A program made the position numbers and the translations under genes. From an uncultured Prevotellaceae bacterium (GTDB lineage Bacteria; Bacteroidota; Bacteroidia; Bacteroidales; Bacteroidaceae), in contig CADAKX010000027.1 in the NCBI GenBank assembly GCA_902788605.1, forward strand, positions 1-64,000: a stretch of DNA of 64,000 bases, in the 5' to 3' direction. This document shows, one piece after another, positions 8,840 to 18,536 of this stretch; within the stretch, counting starts at the first letter, position 1; each line of letters opens with the position of its first letter. A model generated the notes under the pieces. That model worked only from the letters and a program-made list of their open reading frames with translations, was not told where the DNA came from and made no database searches.

Positions 8840-9196
8840 TTAGAACTCGTCCCCGAACAGACTGAGCGAGAGATCCTGTTGAGGTTTGATCTCTTCCTGA
8901 GCCTCCTCAACATTGTTCTCCTCCTCACGGAATTCGAGCATCAACTGACGAGCATCAGCATTATTCTGAGTATTCAGGCGGTAATAGCCACGACGACCAG
9001 TACTCTCTATCAGGGAGAGAGACGACTTGGAATTCTTCAACAGATATTGCTGAACGAACTGCTTTACCTCCTGCAAATCAGGCTGGGTAAACAGGGTGCA
9101 GTTCATATTATAAACATGTTTGGCAAGCACTGACACGCTGATGCCACGCTCACCTACATCGGAAAGGATGTGCAATATCTGCTGTTCGTATGTCAT
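8840..9196 (-). CDS. Conserved hypothetical protein, winged-helix-like
   Basis: A 118-residue protein of unknown function. The first 75 residues (MTYEQQILHILSDVGERGISV... RRGYYRLN) look like a winged-helix fold: three helices, then a basic wing of beta strands. The C-terminal 40 residues are acidic and probably disordered. It follows the small protein at 9266-9583 on the same strand, but a terminator hairpin (9207-9239) lies between them, so it may be expressed by read-through or from a weak promoter. A DNA-binding role is inferred from fold appearance only. Confidence 0.6.
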   Translation of the reverse strand: MTYEQQILHILSDVGERGISVSVLAKHVYNMNCTLFTQPDLQEVKQFVQQYLLKNSKSSLSLIESTGRRGYYRLNTQNNADARQLMLEFREEENNVEEAQEEIKPQQDLSLSLFGDEF

Positions 9197-9206
9197 ATAT
9201 CACTAT

Positions 9207-9239
9207 AAAAAAGGTCGGTAAAACAGTGCTTACCGACCC
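9207..9239 (-). terminator. Intrinsic terminator
   Basis: On the minus strand GGTCGGTAA pairs with TTACCGACC around a short loop and is followed by six T. It ends the transcript of the 9266-9583 gene, only 10 nt before the next start. Confidence 0.75.
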
Positions 9240-9265
9240 TTTCTTATTGTTAAAATGCTCGTCTC

Positions 9266-9583
9266 TTAGGCAAGAACAACCTTGTTGTCCTCTGTGCTCA
9301 GGAGCTTACCCTCCTTGAACAGCCAACCGAGACCCAGCAAAGTCTCCTCTTCTGAAATCTTTGCAGCCTTGGCAATCTCCTTAACGGTGAGAGCCTTCTC
9401 TGCAGCTGCCAGTGTCTGATATACATCTCCAGCCTTAAAACCAATGTTCTCAGCATTTACTGCTACTGTGGCCTTGTCTGCCTTAACGGCTGCGACCTTC
9501 TTGGTTGTTGACTTCTTTGCTGCAGGAGCCTTAACTTCCTTTGTTTCAGCAGCCTTCTTTGTTGTAGCTTTCTTTTCTGCCAT
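9266..9583 (-). CDS. Winged-helix protein with Lys/Ala-rich N-terminal tail
   Basis: A 105-residue protein in two parts. Residues 1-40 are a low-complexity tail of K, A, T and E (MAEKKATTKKAAETKEVKAP), like eukaryotic H1 or bacterial histone-like tails. Residues 45-105 (AGDVYQTLAAAEKALTVKEIAK... LGWLFKEGKLLS) match the small winged helix-turn-helix domain formerly called DUF2582. The family occurs in Bacteroidetes and is thought to bind DNA. A TAATTTTG -7 box at 9633-9640 lies upstream and a strong terminator follows. The gene is downstream of aspS but separately promoted. Confidence 0.8.
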   Translation of the reverse strand: MAEKKATTKKAAETKEVKAPAAKKSTTKKVAAVKADKATVAVNAENIGFKAGDVYQTLAAAEKALTVKEIAKAAKISEEETLLGLGWLFKEGKLLSTEDNKVVLA

Positions 9584-9695
9584 AATACTTAAATATTAAT
9601 ACTATTGAAGTTGAATGTTCAAATTCTGTTGGCAAAATTACTACATTCTGTTAAGAAAACTAGCCAAAATCTGGTGGTTTCTACTATTTTTTTAA

Positions 9696-11456
9696 CTATT
9701 CTTGACGTAAGTCAATTTGTAATTGCAATTCCTCTAACTGCTTGGGATCGAGCTCTCCAGGTGCATCGAGCATCACATCACGACCGCTGTTGTTCTTGGG
9801 GAAGGCGATACAGTCGCGGATACTGTCAAGACCAGCCATGAGGCTCACGAAGCGATCGAGACCGAAGGCCAGACCTGCGTGAGGGGGTGCTCCATACTTG
9901 AAAGCGTTGATGAGGAAGCCGAACTGAGCCATGGCACGCTCGGGGGTGAAGCCCAGGATCTGGAACATCTTCTCCTGCAACTTACCATCGTGGATACGCA
10001 GTGAACCGCCACCAACCTCTACGCCATTGCAGACGAAGTCGTAGGCCACGGCACGCACCTTGGCAGGATCAGTGTCGAGCAAGGGGATATCATCGGGGTT
10101 GGGCATCGTGAACGGATGGTGGGTAGCCATGAGACGCTGCTCCTCGTCGCTCCACTCAAACAGGGGGAAGTCAACAATCCAAAGGCACACAAACTTATCC
10201 TTGTCGCGCAAGCCCAGACGGTCGCCCATCTCAAGACGCAATGTGCAAAGCTGAACACGGGTCTTGTTGGCATTGTCGCCACTGAGGATCAGCACCAGGT
10301 CACCATCCTTGGCACCCATTGCTTCTTTCACCTTCTGCCATACCTCGGGCTCATAGAACTTATCGATAGATGACTTCACAGTGCCATCGGCATTGAACTT
10401 CACATAAACCAGGCCCTTGGCACCCACCTGAGGACGCTTCACGAAGTCGGTGAGCTGATCAAGCTGCTTGCGGGTATAGTCTGCTGCACCAGGTACGCAG
10501 ATACCACCGATATAGTTGGCCTCGTTGAACACAGGGAACGTACCTGTGCCCTTCAAAACGTCCATCAGTTCCACGAACTCCATACCAAAACGAAGATCGG
10601 GCTTGTCGGAACCGAAGCGACGCATAGCCTCATGCCATGTCATACGCTGCAGGGCGGGCAACTCGATGCCACGGATTTCCTTGAACAGATGACGAGCCAG
10701 GTCCTCGAAGATCTGAAGCACATCTTCCTGCTCGACAAACGACATCTCGCAGTCAATCTGAGTGAACTCAGGTTGACGGTCGGCACGCAGGTCTTCATCA
10801 CGGAAGCACTTGGCAATCTGGAAATAGCGGTCGAAGCCTGATACCATCAACAACTGTTTCAAGGTCTGAGGACTCTGAGGAAGCGCATAGAACTGGCCAG
10901 GATTCATACGACTGGGCACCACGAAGTCACGTGCACCCTCGGGGGTAGAACCAATCAGGATTGGCGTCTCTACCTCGATGAAGTTCTGGGCATCGAGGAA
11001 GTTACGAATCAGGATGGTCATCTTGTGACGCAACTCAAGATTCTTGCGGACAGCTGAACGACGCAGATCCAGATAACGGTACTTCATGCGGATATCATCA
11101 CCACCATCGGTATTATCCTCAATGGTGAAGGGGGGAGTCAGACTCTCACTCAGGATATTCAGGTCGCTCACCATAATCTCAATATCGCCAGTGGGCATCT
11201 TGGGGTTCTTGGCCTGACGCTCGCAGACCTTACCCTTGACCTGAATACAGAACTCACGTCCCAATTTATTGGCACGGTCGCAAAGGGCCGTATCGCCAGA
11301 TTCATCAAACACCAACTGTGTGATTCCATAGCGGTCGCGCAAGTCGACGAAGGTCATACCTCCCATCTTACGAGTGCGCTGCACCCATCCTGCCAATGTT
11401 ACCTCTTGGCCGGCATCGGTGAGACGAAGCTCACCACAAGTTTTTGTTCTATACAT
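9696..11456 (-). CDS. aspS: Aspartyl-tRNA synthetase
   Basis: Charges tRNA-Asp with aspartate using ATP. The product is 586 residues, the bacterial length. It has an N-terminal OB fold ([21 protein letters not shown], residues about 20-40), the motif 2 region [18 protein letters not shown], a bacterial GAD insertion domain, and the motif 3 arginine in GLAFGLDR near the C-terminus. ATG 11456 ([11 protein letters not shown]) is chosen because the longer frame would begin upstream of the promoter -7 box TAACTTTG at 11487-11494. It is transcribed alone or with the following small genes. Confidence 0.97.
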   Translation of the reverse strand: MYRTKTCGELRLTDAGQEVTLAGWVQRTRKMGGMTFVDLRDRYGITQLVFDESGDTALCDRANKLGREFCIQVKGKVCERQAKNPKMPTGDIEIMVSDLNILSESLTPPFTIEDNTDGGDDIRMKYRYLDLRRSAVRKNLELRHKMTILIRNFLDAQNFIEVETPILIGSTPEGARDFVVPSRMNPGQFYALPQSPQTLKQLLMVSGFDRYFQIAKCFRDEDLRADRQPEFTQIDCEMSFVEQEDVLQIFEDLARHLFKEIRGIELPALQRMTWHEAMRRFGSDKPDLRFGMEFVELMDVLKGTGTFPVFNEANYIGGICVPGAADYTRKQLDQLTDFVKRPQVGAKGLVYVKFNADGTVKSSIDKFYEPEVWQKVKEAMGAKDGDLVLILSGDNANKTRVQLCTLRLEMGDRLGLRDKDKFVCLWIVDFPLFEWSDEEQRLMATHHPFTMPNPDDIPLLDTDPAKVRAVAYDFVCNGVEVGGGSLRIHDGKLQEKMFQILGFTPERAMAQFGFLINAFKYGAPPHAGLAFGLDRFVSLMAGLDSIRDCIAFPKNNSGRDVMLDAPGELDPKQLEELQLQIDLRQE

Positions 11457-11486
11457 TGTTTGTGATATGTTTTTTCTATTGAGGTG

Positions 11487-11494
11487 CAAAGTTA
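11487..11494 (-). promoter_or_regulatory. -7 box of aspS
   Basis: TAACTTTG on the minus strand, 31 bp upstream of the aspS ATG at 11456. The -33 element is not an exact TTTG. It places the transcription start inside the longer open frame and so supports the shorter AspS. Confidence 0.5.
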
Positions 11495-11544
11495 CATATT
11501 TTTCCGTAATAAACGGCATCTTTAACTGCTAAAAATTAAAAAGA

Positions 11545-13656
11545 TTACTCTTCCCAATGCAACACGGCACCATTACGGCATGCCGGGTCGGCTCCAGCAT
11601 AGTCCAAAGAATAGGGACTACCGGTGGTGGGACTCTTGCCCAGATAGCGATGATTGGTCAGCGAAAGAAGCATGAAGTCGTGGTTGAGATAGTCCTGCCA
11701 AAGGAACACCTCGGCCTCTTGCGGGTTATTGGTGAAACGCACGTCACCAGGCAAGCCCTCGCCATAGACCTTGACGTAGCGACCGTCGGCACACTGCAAG
11801 ACAACACGGCCCTGCTGACGATCTATCACGCGGAACTTGGTCTGGTCGCTCTTATCGCCAGCATGGGTGTCATAAAGTAAACCATGCTTCAAGGCAATGG
11901 CTGGGCGATTTGTGGCTTTATTGATAATGCGGATAGTCTTGCCATAAGGTATATTCCCACTGCGATCGGCACAAGGCTCTTCCACGGTGAAGTTATCAAA
12001 TTCAGCATAACCACCGTTCTGCCCCTTGACATTGAAAGCGAAGAGGGCATGGCGAGAGCCTTGGAAGGTAATAAGCTGATAGGTCAACGGCATCATGCGT
12101 CCCAAAGTCTGGAATGCTTTGCCGTCAGTAGAATAGGCATACTGGGCTTGGTCGTCATCGTACTCGCCAATGCAACGGAGCCAGATCTTGCCGTTGGGCA
12201 AACTGACGGGTACATCAATCGTGTCGTTGGTCATCTGTTCGAAACAACGCAAAGTGAGGTTCTTGCCATTCTTCACGATGCCAATCCACGAACAAGGCAC
12301 ATTGATATTACCAAGACCACAGACATCACCGTCTTTCATCCCTTTGACACCGAGTTCCACGGTAGTGATACTCTTGGGACCAATCACGCGCTGAGTCAAG
12401 GTGTTACGGGCCCACATCAACTGCTCGGCAGGCATCGCATTCAGACGTAACTTACCCCCCTTCAGACTCCACATCTTCTCCTCGGGATTATGGTTCCACT
12501 GCCACACTCGGCCCAACTGTTTTCCATTAAAATCCTCACAACGGTTGTAAGGGGCATGGGGTTGCGTTTGTTGCTGTGGCACAGCAACAGACGCAACAGC
12601 TGGCTTAAACCACGTGCGAGGGGCGCGCCCCAGATTTCCCTCCAAACCGACCATTGGCCAGCCATCCTTCCAAGTCATGGGCATCAGACATACCGTACGG
12701 CCAATGCTGTGGAAGTCCTGCATAAAGAGTGCCCACCACGAGCCATCGGTGGCCTGAACGATACCACCCTGATGGGCATTATCACAGCCTGTGGCATCAG
12801 AACCTGCCTTCGACACGCCAAACTTGGTGCCGTCCTCACCGATACGATACTTAGTACCACGAGGCACCTGTGTACGATCGGCGCCATGATAGCCATAGGT
12901 CTCGTCGGCCTGGATAACGCGGGTCTCGTAAGGTCCCCAGATACTCTTAGAACGTGAGCAGAGCGTACGGCCATTGGGGGAATAGTCGGTAGAGATCAGG
13001 TAGTACATACCATTTATCTTATAAATATGGTGTCCCTCGCCAATGCCATTACCCTCGGGGATAATCACACGGTCACTACCTTCCACAGGACCACTCATAT
13101 CGGGTTTCAACTCGGTGCAGTGTACCTCGCCATACTTATGAATGGCGTAAATCTTGCCATCGTCGTCAAAGAGCACGCCCAGGTCGTAGATATTACCCTG
13201 CATGTTATGATGCTTCCAAGGACCTTCGATCTTCTCACTGGTATAGCACTGCAGACCCTTGCCATTGACGTTTGAAAAGACATAGAACATGCCATTGGCA
13301 TAACGGATGCAGGGTGCCCAGATGCCCTGACCATAGATCTCCTGATGGTTTTTCAAGGCAAACTTATCATCGTTGAAGTCAAAACGGTCGAAGCAATAGC
13401 TAACGTTCTCCCAGTTCACCAGGTCCTTGGAATGAAGTATCACAAGTCCTGGAACAGAGTGCATGGTGGTACCCGCCAGATAGTAGTCGTCACCCACGCG
13501 GATGACATCGGGATCACTAAACTCGTCGTAAAACAGGGGATTGGTAAATGTGCCATTTCCATTGTCGGCAGTCCACGACGTGGTTTGGGCCGTAGCGTTC
13601 AACGTGGCGCAAGTCAACAGACCTGCACACCATAGTTTGAGGTTCTTCATTGTCAT
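11545..13656 (-). CDS. Secreted family 43 glycoside hydrolase
   Basis: About 703 residues with a signal peptide (MTMKNLKLWCAGLLTCATLNATAQ). The five-bladed GH43 propeller follows: DPDVIRVGDDYYLAGTT carries the general-base Asp, LFDDDGKIYAIH the pKa-modulating Asp region and GEGHHIYKINGMYYL the general-acid Glu. Then come a beta-sandwich domain of the GH43 C-terminal type (about residues 370-560) and a C-terminal beta-trefoil-like domain with W/Y-rich repeats, probably carbohydrate binding. Family activity is arabinofuranosidase or xylosidase; substrate not certain. The start is ATG 13656 (or 13650) because the -7 box (13684-13691) excludes the longer TTG-initiated frame. Divergent from a GH105 gene. 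Confidence 0.88.
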   Translation of the reverse strand: MTMKNLKLWCAGLLTCATLNATAQTTSWTADNGNGTFTNPLFYDEFSDPDVIRVGDDYYLAGTTMHSVPGLVILHSKDLVNWENVSYCFDRFDFNDDKFALKNHQEIYGQGIWAPCIRYANGMFYVFSNVNGKGLQCYTSEKIEGPWKHHNMQGNIYDLGVLFDDDGKIYAIHKYGEVHCTELKPDMSGPVEGSDRVIIPEGNGIGEGHHIYKINGMYYLISTDYSPNGRTLCSRSKSIWGPYETRVIQADETYGYHGADRTQVPRGTKYRIGEDGTKFGVSKAGSDATGCDNAHQGGIVQATDGSWWALFMQDFHSIGRTVCLMPMTWKDGWPMVGLEGNLGRAPRTWFKPAVASVAVPQQQTQPHAPYNRCEDFNGKQLGRVWQWNHNPEEKMWSLKGGKLRLNAMPAEQLMWARNTLTQRVIGPKSITTVELGVKGMKDGDVCGLGNINVPCSWIGIVKNGKNLTLRCFEQMTNDTIDVPVSLPNGKIWLRCIGEYDDDQAQYAYSTDGKAFQTLGRMMPLTYQLITFQGSRHALFAFNVKGQNGGYAEFDNFTVEEPCADRSGNIPYGKTIRIINKATNRPAIALKHGLLYDTHAGDKSDQTKFRVIDRQQGRVVLQCADGRYVKVYGEGLPGDVRFTNNPQEAEVFLWQDYLNHDFMLLSLTNHRYLGKSPTTGSPYSLDYAGADPACRNGAVLHWEE

Positions 13657-13683
13657 ATTGTAGTGATTGTCTTTATAATGCCA

Positions 13684-13715
13684 CAAAGGTACACCTTTTT
13701 ATTTAATCGCACAAG
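13684..13715 (-). promoter_or_regulatory. Promoter of the GH43 gene
   Basis: Minus-strand TACCTTTG at 13684-13691 with CTTG at 13712-13715, 20 bp further upstream. It drives the GH43 gene and shares the 163-bp intergenic region with the divergent GH105 promoter. Confidence 0.55.
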
Positions 13716-13762
13716 CACTTTGACTAAAAAACCGCCTACAAACAGCTAAAATCCTCATATTA

Positions 13763-13794
13763 TTTGGTGTTTTGCCGACTTATTCGTAACTTTG
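13763..13794 (+). promoter_or_regulatory. Promoter of the GH105 gene
   Basis: TTTG at 13763-13766 and TAACTTTG at 13787-13794 are 20 bp apart. The ATG follows 25 bp downstream. Confidence 0.65.
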
Positions 13795-13819
13795 CGGCAC
13801 AAAATCTAAAAACTAAAAC

Positions 13820-14968
13820 ATGATGAAAAAAATAGCTATCCTTTTGGAGGCCTTGATGATGGCGACAACCCTGTCGGCACAAAACGCAGCACAGCAGGTG
13901 CTGAGCACCACCCAGAAGGTGAATGACTACTTCATGGCAAAGTATGCCGACCCTACCCTACCCACAAACGTCAAAAAGGTGAGACCATCGAATCTGTGGA
14001 CGCGTGCCGTCTATTACGAAGGACTCATGGCTCTCAATGAAATAGACCCGCAACCTCGGTATATGGACTACACAGACCGATGGGCTGAGTTTCACCAATG
14101 GACGCCCAGAAACGGCGTCAAGACCTGTGATGCCGATGACCAGTGCTGCGAACAGACATACCTGATGCGCTATGAGGTGAACAAGAACGAGAAGATTCTG
14201 TCCACCACGCTGGAGAACCTGGACCAACAGATGCAAAGAGCCAATCCCAAGAACCAGTCTGTCTATGGCTGGTGGACATGGATTGACGCTATACAAATGG
14301 CGATGCCGGTATATATGCAGGTCTATAAGATGACGGGAGACGAGAAATACCGTGACCACGCCATGAAGATGTACCGCTGGAGCAGAAATGAATGTGGTGG
14401 AGGACTCTTCAACGAAAAGGATGGTCTATGGTGGCGCGACGCTGATTACGTGCCCCCCTACAAGGAGCCAGACGGCAAAGACTGCTATTGGAGTCGCGGC
14501 AATGGCTGGGTGTATGCGGCCTTGGTGCGTTGCATGAACCAACTGGACAAGAAAGACAAAGCCTACAAGGAACTGAAGAAGGACTTCCTGATGATGAGTG
14601 AAGGTCTGAAGAAGTGTCAGCGTGAGGATGGATTCTGGAATCCCAGCCTCGTGTCAACCAATTACGCCATGACAGAAACGAGTGGCACAGCACTCTTCCT
14701 CTATGGCATGTCATGGGGCATCCGCAACGGACTGCTCAAAGCAAAAGACTATCGTGAGGCCTGTGATCGTGCCTGGGCTGCAATGGCTAAAACCAGCGTG
14801 CACAATGATGGATTCCTGGGCTGGATGCAGGGCACAGGAAAAGACCCTTCGGATGGACAACCTCTGAGTTACACACGCATTCCTGACTTTGAGGATTATG
14901 GCACTGGATGCTTCCTATTGGGCGCAACGGAGTATTATAAACTACTAACTAAGTTTAAAAACTCCTAA
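13820..14968 (+). CDS. Secreted GH105 unsaturated rhamnogalacturonyl hydrolase (YteR-like)
   Basis: A 382-residue protein with a signal peptide (MMKKIAILLEALMMATTLSA). The alpha/alpha-barrel of GH105 is indicated by GWWTWIDAIQMAMPVY near residue 155 (catalytic Asp in the W-x-DA motif), the conserved WSRGNGWVYAAL near residue 224 and the C-terminal DFEDYGTGCFLL. The family removes the unsaturated galacturonyl residue from products of rhamnogalacturonan lyases or related oligosaccharides. Pairing with a divergent GH43 suggests a role in pectin side-chain degradation. The start may be the first or second of the tandem ATGs. Confidence 0.87.
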   Translation: MMKKIAILLEALMMATTLSAQNAAQQVLSTTQKVNDYFMAKYADPTLPTNVKKVRPSNLWTRAVYYEGLMALNEIDPQPRYMDYTDRWAEFHQWTPRNGVKTCDADDQCCEQTYLMRYEVNKNEKILSTTLENLDQQMQRANPKNQSVYGWWTWIDAIQMAMPVYMQVYKMTGDEKYRDHAMKMYRWSRNECGGGLFNEKDGLWWRDADYVPPYKEPDGKDCYWSRGNGWVYAALVRCMNQLDKKDKAYKELKKDFLMMSEGLKKCQREDGFWNPSLVSTNYAMTETSGTALFLYGMSWGIRNGLLKAKDYREACDRAWAAMAKTSVHNDGFLGWMQGTGKDPSDGQPLSYTRIPDFEDYGTGCFLLGATEYYKLLTKFKNS

Positions 14969-14997
14969 ATCGTCACAAGTCTTTATTAACTTTTTTG

Positions 14998-15005
14998 TAT
15001 TTTTG
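14998..15005 (+). promoter_or_regulatory. -7 box of the DUF1573 gene
   Basis: TATTTTTG about 62 bp upstream of the ATG at 15068. No exact TTTG lies at the usual -33 spacing, so support is partial. Confidence 0.35.
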
Positions 15006-15067
15006 CGTCAAATAAGTAGAAAAAAGACAGAAATAAGATATTAACGACAAATAAAATCATAAACGAT

Positions 15068-15454
15068 ATGAAGAAACTCATTCTCTTTACAATGATGCTT
15101 ATCTGCGGCATGACCGCAATGGCACAGAAGCCAGCGGAGATTAAGTTCGACACGCTGACACACGACTTCGGTAAGTTCTCAGAGAAGGACCCCGTGGTGA
15201 CCTACACCTTCAACTTCACAAATGTTGGTGAGCAGAATCTGGTTATTCATCAGTCCATGCCCTCATGCGGATGCACGGTGACAGAATATACCAAGGATCC
15301 TGTTAAACCCGGCGAGAAGGGACAGATTAAAGTGACTTACAACGGCACAGGCAAATTCCCCGGACACTTTAAGAAGTCTATCACCGTACGCACTAACGGA
15401 AAAGTGGAAATGACACGCATCTATATCGAAGGCGATATGGAAGAAGCAAAATAA
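15068..15454 (+). CDS. Secreted DUF1573 family protein
   Basis: A 128-residue protein with a cleavable signal peptide (MKKLILFTMMLICGMTAMAQ) and a single DUF1573 domain. The domain is an Ig-like beta sandwich typified by HDFGKFSEKDPVVTYTFNFTNVGEQNL, followed by PSCGCT and PGEKGQIKVTY. Such proteins are periplasmic or surface-associated and common in Bacteroidetes; their precise function is not established. Monocistronic, with a bidirectional terminator directly after it. Confidence 0.88.
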   Translation: MKKLILFTMMLICGMTAMAQKPAEIKFDTLTHDFGKFSEKDPVVTYTFNFTNVGEQNLVIHQSMPSCGCTVTEYTKDPVKPGEKGQIKVTYNGTGKFPGHFKKSITVRTNGKVEMTRIYIEGDMEEAK

Positions 15455-15465
15455 AGATAAACGAT

Positions 15466-15505
15466 ATAAAAAAGGCGGTGATCAATTGACCACCGCCTTT
15501 TTTTT
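15466..15505. terminator. Bidirectional intrinsic terminator
   Basis: AAAGGCGGTG and CACCGCCTTT (15471-15500) form a 10-bp stem with A-rich sequence before it and eight T after it. It separates the convergent DUF1573 gene and rny. Confidence 0.9.
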
Positions 15506-15513
15506 GTATGTCA

Positions 15514-17055
15514 TTACTTCGCGTAAGCAACAGATCTTGTTTCGCGAATCACTGTAATCTTAACCTGACCAGGATAGGTCATCTCATTCTGAATCTTGGT
15601 AGCAATCTCGCCACTCAGTGCCTCGGTCTCGGCATCATCCATCTTGTCGGCACCAACAATCACGCGCAACTCACGACCAGCCTGAATAGCGTAGGTCTTC
15701 GTCACACCAGGATAGCTCATGGCGATGGCCTCAAGGTCGTTCAGACGCTTGATATAAGCCTCGACAATCTCACGACGTGCACCAGGACGAGCACCACTGA
15801 TGGCATCACAAACCTGCACGATAGGAGCCAGCAAGGTCTGCATCTCCATCTCATCGTGGTGAGCACCGATGGCATTGCAGATATCGGGCTTCTCCTTGTA
15901 CTTCTCGGCAATCTTAGCGCCATAGAGTGCGTGAGGCATCTCGCTCTCCTCATCGGGCACCTTACCAATATCGTGGAGCAAGCCGGCACGCTTTGCTTTC
16001 TTAGGATTCAAACCAAGTTCTGAAGCCATCACTGCACAGAGGTTGGCTGTCTCGCGAGCATGCTGAAGCAGGTTCTGTCCGTAACTTGAACGATACTTCA
16101 TCTTACCGATGATACGTACCAGTTCGGGATGCAGACCGTGGATACCCAGGTCGATGGCAGTACGCTTACCAGTCTCGATAATCTCGTTGTCGAGCTGCTT
16201 CTTAACCTTGGCCACAACCTCCTCGATACGGGCAGGATGGATACGACCATCGCTTACCAACTGATGGAGAGCCAGGCGGCAAACCTCACGGCGAACGGGA
16301 TCGAAACCACTGATAACGATAGCCTCAGGTGTATCGTCAACCACGATTTCCACACCACAGGCGGCTTCCAAAGCACGGATGTTACGACCCTCACGACCAA
16401 TCACGCGGCCCTTCACATCGTCGTTCTCAATATGGAAGACAGACACACTATTCTCGATGGCTGTTTCTGTGGCCACACGCTGAATGGTCTGAATCACAAT
16501 CTTCTTGGCCTGGGCATTGGCATTGAGCTTCGCCTCGTCCATAATCTCATTGACATAGGCAGCAGCATCTGTACGGGCTTCATCCTTCATAGCTTCCACC
16601 AAGCGGTTCTTGGCTTCCTCGGCACTCAGTCCTGAGAGTTCCTCGAGCTTCTCGCGCTCTTTCTGCTGCATCTTGCCTAACTCGTCCTGCTTCAGGGCCA
16701 AGGCTTTCTTCTCGTTGTCAATGCGCTGCTGCTGGTTATCAAGTTCGTTCTTGCGACGTCCCAGTTCCTCTTGACGCTGGTTCAGAGAGATCTCACGCTG
16801 CTTCAGGCGATTCTCACTCTGCTGGATGTGCTGGTTGCGCTGCTGCACTTCCTTCTCCAGTTCACTTTTCTTGTTGAGGAACTTTTCCTTGACCTCCAAC
16901 AATTTCTTTTCTTTAATGACGTCTGCCTCCTTGGCGGCAGCATCAACCATGGCGTTGTATTTTCCCTTGATAACCTTCAGGAACACAACATATCCGCATC
17001 CCACACCCACAATGAGCGCGGCAACGGCTATTAAAATCACATAAGTAATGTCCAT
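15514..17055 (-). CDS. rny: Ribonuclease Y
   Basis: A membrane-anchored endoribonuclease that initiates mRNA decay; 513 residues, the family's usual length. In order: one N-terminal membrane helix (residues 5-25, [20 protein letters not shown]), a long charged coiled coil (about 30-190), a KH RNA-binding domain with [17 protein letters not shown] near 215, and an HD domain with the metal-binding GLLHDIGKV near 360 and GAHHDE near 395. It is the last gene of a minus-strand unit with the coiled-coil protein and zapA, and shares a terminator with the convergent DUF1573 gene. Confidence 0.97.
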   Translation of the reverse strand: MDITYVILIAVAALIVGVGCGYVVFLKVIKGKYNAMVDAAAKEADVIKEKKLLEVKEKFLNKKSELEKEVQQRNQHIQQSENRLKQREISLNQRQEELGRRKNELDNQQQRIDNEKKALALKQDELGKMQQKEREKLEELSGLSAEEAKNRLVEAMKDEARTDAAAYVNEIMDEAKLNANAQAKKIVIQTIQRVATETAIENSVSVFHIENDDVKGRVIGREGRNIRALEAACGVEIVVDDTPEAIVISGFDPVRREVCRLALHQLVSDGRIHPARIEEVVAKVKKQLDNEIIETGKRTAIDLGIHGLHPELVRIIGKMKYRSSYGQNLLQHARETANLCAVMASELGLNPKKAKRAGLLHDIGKVPDEESEMPHALYGAKIAEKYKEKPDICNAIGAHHDEMEMQTLLAPIVQVCDAISGARPGARREIVEAYIKRLNDLEAIAMSYPGVTKTYAIQAGRELRVIVGADKMDDAETEALSGEIATKIQNEMTYPGQVKITVIRETRSVAYAK

Positions 17056-17117
17056 AATAATATATATAGATTGTTAATATTCTCTCGAGATTGAGCGATC
17101 AGATGACTTTTCACTCA

Positions 17118-17423
17118 TCACTTGTCTGCTTTTAAGGCGTCCTCAATTTCGGAAGTCAACTTGGAGAGAATATTATCATAAGGCGTAGTGTCATTCTTCG
17201 CCTTCTCTTTTTCAAAACGCAAGGCTATCTCGATAAGCGTCATCAAGGCAATCGTATGATCGCTCTTGCGACCACGATAGACCTGTGCATAGGCACCATA
17301 GCGTTCTGTGATGAGTTTGGCGGCTGCACGATAGTACTCCTCATCCTCACGGTTGTGGAGCTTCATTGCGATTTCCTCGTCATAGACGTGCAACGTTATA
17401 TTGAGTACACTTTCCTCTGCCAT
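17118..17423 (-). CDS. zapA: Cell division protein ZapA
   Basis: A 101-residue FtsZ-associated protein. The N-terminal beta-rich half (LNITLHVYDEEIAMKLHNREDEEYYRAAAKLI) and the following long helix (TIALMTLIEIALRFEKEKA) match the small ZapA family, which crosslinks FtsZ protofilaments at the division ring. It lies 15 nt downstream of a coiled-coil protein gene and 62 nt upstream of rny. Confidence 0.85.
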   Translation of the reverse strand: MAEESVLNITLHVYDEEIAMKLHNREDEEYYRAAAKLITERYGAYAQVYRGRKSDHTIALMTLIEIALRFEKEKAKNDTTPYDNILSKLTSEIEDALKADK

Positions 17424-17438
17424 TTATCGTCTCTTCTG

Positions 17439-17735
17439 TTACTTCTCGTCCATCAGGACGTCGATACATTTATTGACCTCACGAATCATCTTTGCCACCC
17501 GTTCCTTGGCTCCATCCAAGTCACCATCGGTGATTTCCATCATTCGGGCCATCTTCAACGATTGATAGTCACGCTCTTGCTGAGCCAGCTTTGCCTCAAG
17601 CTGCTTGATGCGCTCTTCGCCCTCTTCAACCATCGCATAGAGGTCTGTATTCTCCTTTTTCAGCTCCTGAAACCGAAGAATCATCTGCCGTACACGGGTC
17701 TGGAACGTGGCTAAAACCTTCTCATTTTGAGTCAT
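17439..17735 (-). CDS. Small coiled-coil protein upstream of zapA
   Basis: A 98-residue protein, almost wholly a heptad-patterned coiled coil (residues 5-65, QTRVRQMILRFQELKKENTD... KQLEAKLAQQE). Length, coiled-coil character and adjacency to zapA suggest a ZapB-like division accessory, but sequence alone does not prove this. ATG 17735 (MTQNEKVLATF) is preferred: the longer frame begins inside the minus-strand -7 box TACTTTTG at 17754-17761. Confidence 0.65.
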   Translation of the reverse strand: MTQNEKVLATFQTRVRQMILRFQELKKENTDLYAMVEEGEERIKQLEAKLAQQERDYQSLKMARMMEITDGDLDGAKERVAKMIREVNKCIDVLMDEK

Positions 17736-17753
17736 GCCTATACTTTTATTCCA

Positions 17754-17761
17754 CAAAAGTA
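17754..17761 (-). promoter_or_regulatory. -7 box of the zapA-rny operon
   Basis: Minus-strand TACTTTTG, 18 bp upstream of the ATG at 17735. A -33 TTTG is not clear. Confidence 0.4.
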
Positions 17762-17814
17762 AACAAAAATAGTTAAAATGCTCACCTTTGTGCTACATAT
17801 TTAATATTTATTAA

Positions 17815-18438
17815 TCATTTCTCGTCTGTTTGTGGCTGCTTTTCCTTCTTTGCCAGCATCACAACACGGTAAACGAAATCAGTCGTCCACTTCTCTGAGA
17901 ATCCAAGACGTTTGTCGAGTTCACGCACAGACACCACGGTCTTCAGCACACCGGCATCCTTATAGTCGTTCTTGTTAAAGATGTCGTGAACGGTCTTTTC
18001 CGTTGCGGCATAGATGGCTTTCTTGAAGAAGCTGGGCAGACGAAGCTTAAACTTCATCAGGTTGCCAGACAGCATCATGATGTCCTGGATATATGACTGG
18101 AACTGCAGCAGATAGGTCTGCACATCCTGAATCTTCTTGCAACGGCGGTGGATGCTCTGGTCAATCTCCTTGAAGAACTGATCGTCCATCTCATAAAGCT
18201 CCTTCAGCATCTTCTTACAGCGGGCCTTCTCGCCAATACCCAGCTTACCACCCTGAGTGGGTATGCGAAGCGTGGTCTTGAACACACGCAGGTCGGGCAG
18301 TGCATTCAAGTTAGTAATACCCAAATCAGATGCCATTACAGCTTGAAAATATACACGGATAAGTGTCATGAAATCTTCCATGCCACCAACCTTTTGTTCC
18401 TCCTCCTTCTTACCTAGGATTTTGCTTATAAAACTCAT
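17815..18438 (-). CDS. Conserved Bacteroidales hypothetical protein
   Basis: A cytoplasmic, mostly helical protein of 207 residues with no recognised domain. Features are a basic start (MSFISKILGKKEEEQKVGG), a cysteine/lysine-rich helix near residue 75 (KARCKKMLKELYEMDDQFF) and an SIHRRCKKIQDVQTYLLQFQ helix. ATG 18438 is chosen because TAACTTTG (18470-18477, minus strand) leaves only a short leader. It is divergent from rfbA with the two -7 boxes about 20 bp apart. Confidence 0.6.
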   Translation of the reverse strand: MSFISKILGKKEEEQKVGGMEDFMTLIRVYFQAVMASDLGITNLNALPDLRVFKTTLRIPTQGGKLGIGEKARCKKMLKELYEMDDQFFKEIDQSIHRRCKKIQDVQTYLLQFQSYIQDIMMLSGNLMKFKLRLPSFFKKAIYAATEKTVHDIFNKNDYKDAGVLKTVVSVRELDKRLGFSEKWTTDFVYRVVMLAKKEKQPQTDEK

Positions 18439-18469
18439 TTCTTTAACGTTAAATTTCAATATTTGACTG

Positions 18470-18477
18470 CAAAGTTA
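18470..18477 (-). promoter_or_regulatory. -7 box of the 17815-18438 gene
   Basis: Minus-strand TAACTTTG, 31 bp upstream of the ATG at 18438; no exact -33 element. Confidence 0.4.
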
Positions 18478-18498
18478 CGAAATTATTCAAATATTTCG

Positions 18499-18506
18499 TA
18501 TATTTG
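18499..18506 (+). promoter_or_regulatory. -7 box of rfbA
   Basis: TATATTTG followed by GCACG, 30 bp upstream of the rfbA ATG. The -33 region is shared with the divergent gene and has no exact TTTG. Confidence 0.4.
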
Positions 18507-18536
18507 CACGCGAAAATGTATTAAAAGAAAGAAAAA

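Noticed and set aside
17056..17117. 6S RNA next to zapA
   Set aside because: The gap is only 62 nt, too short for 6S RNA.
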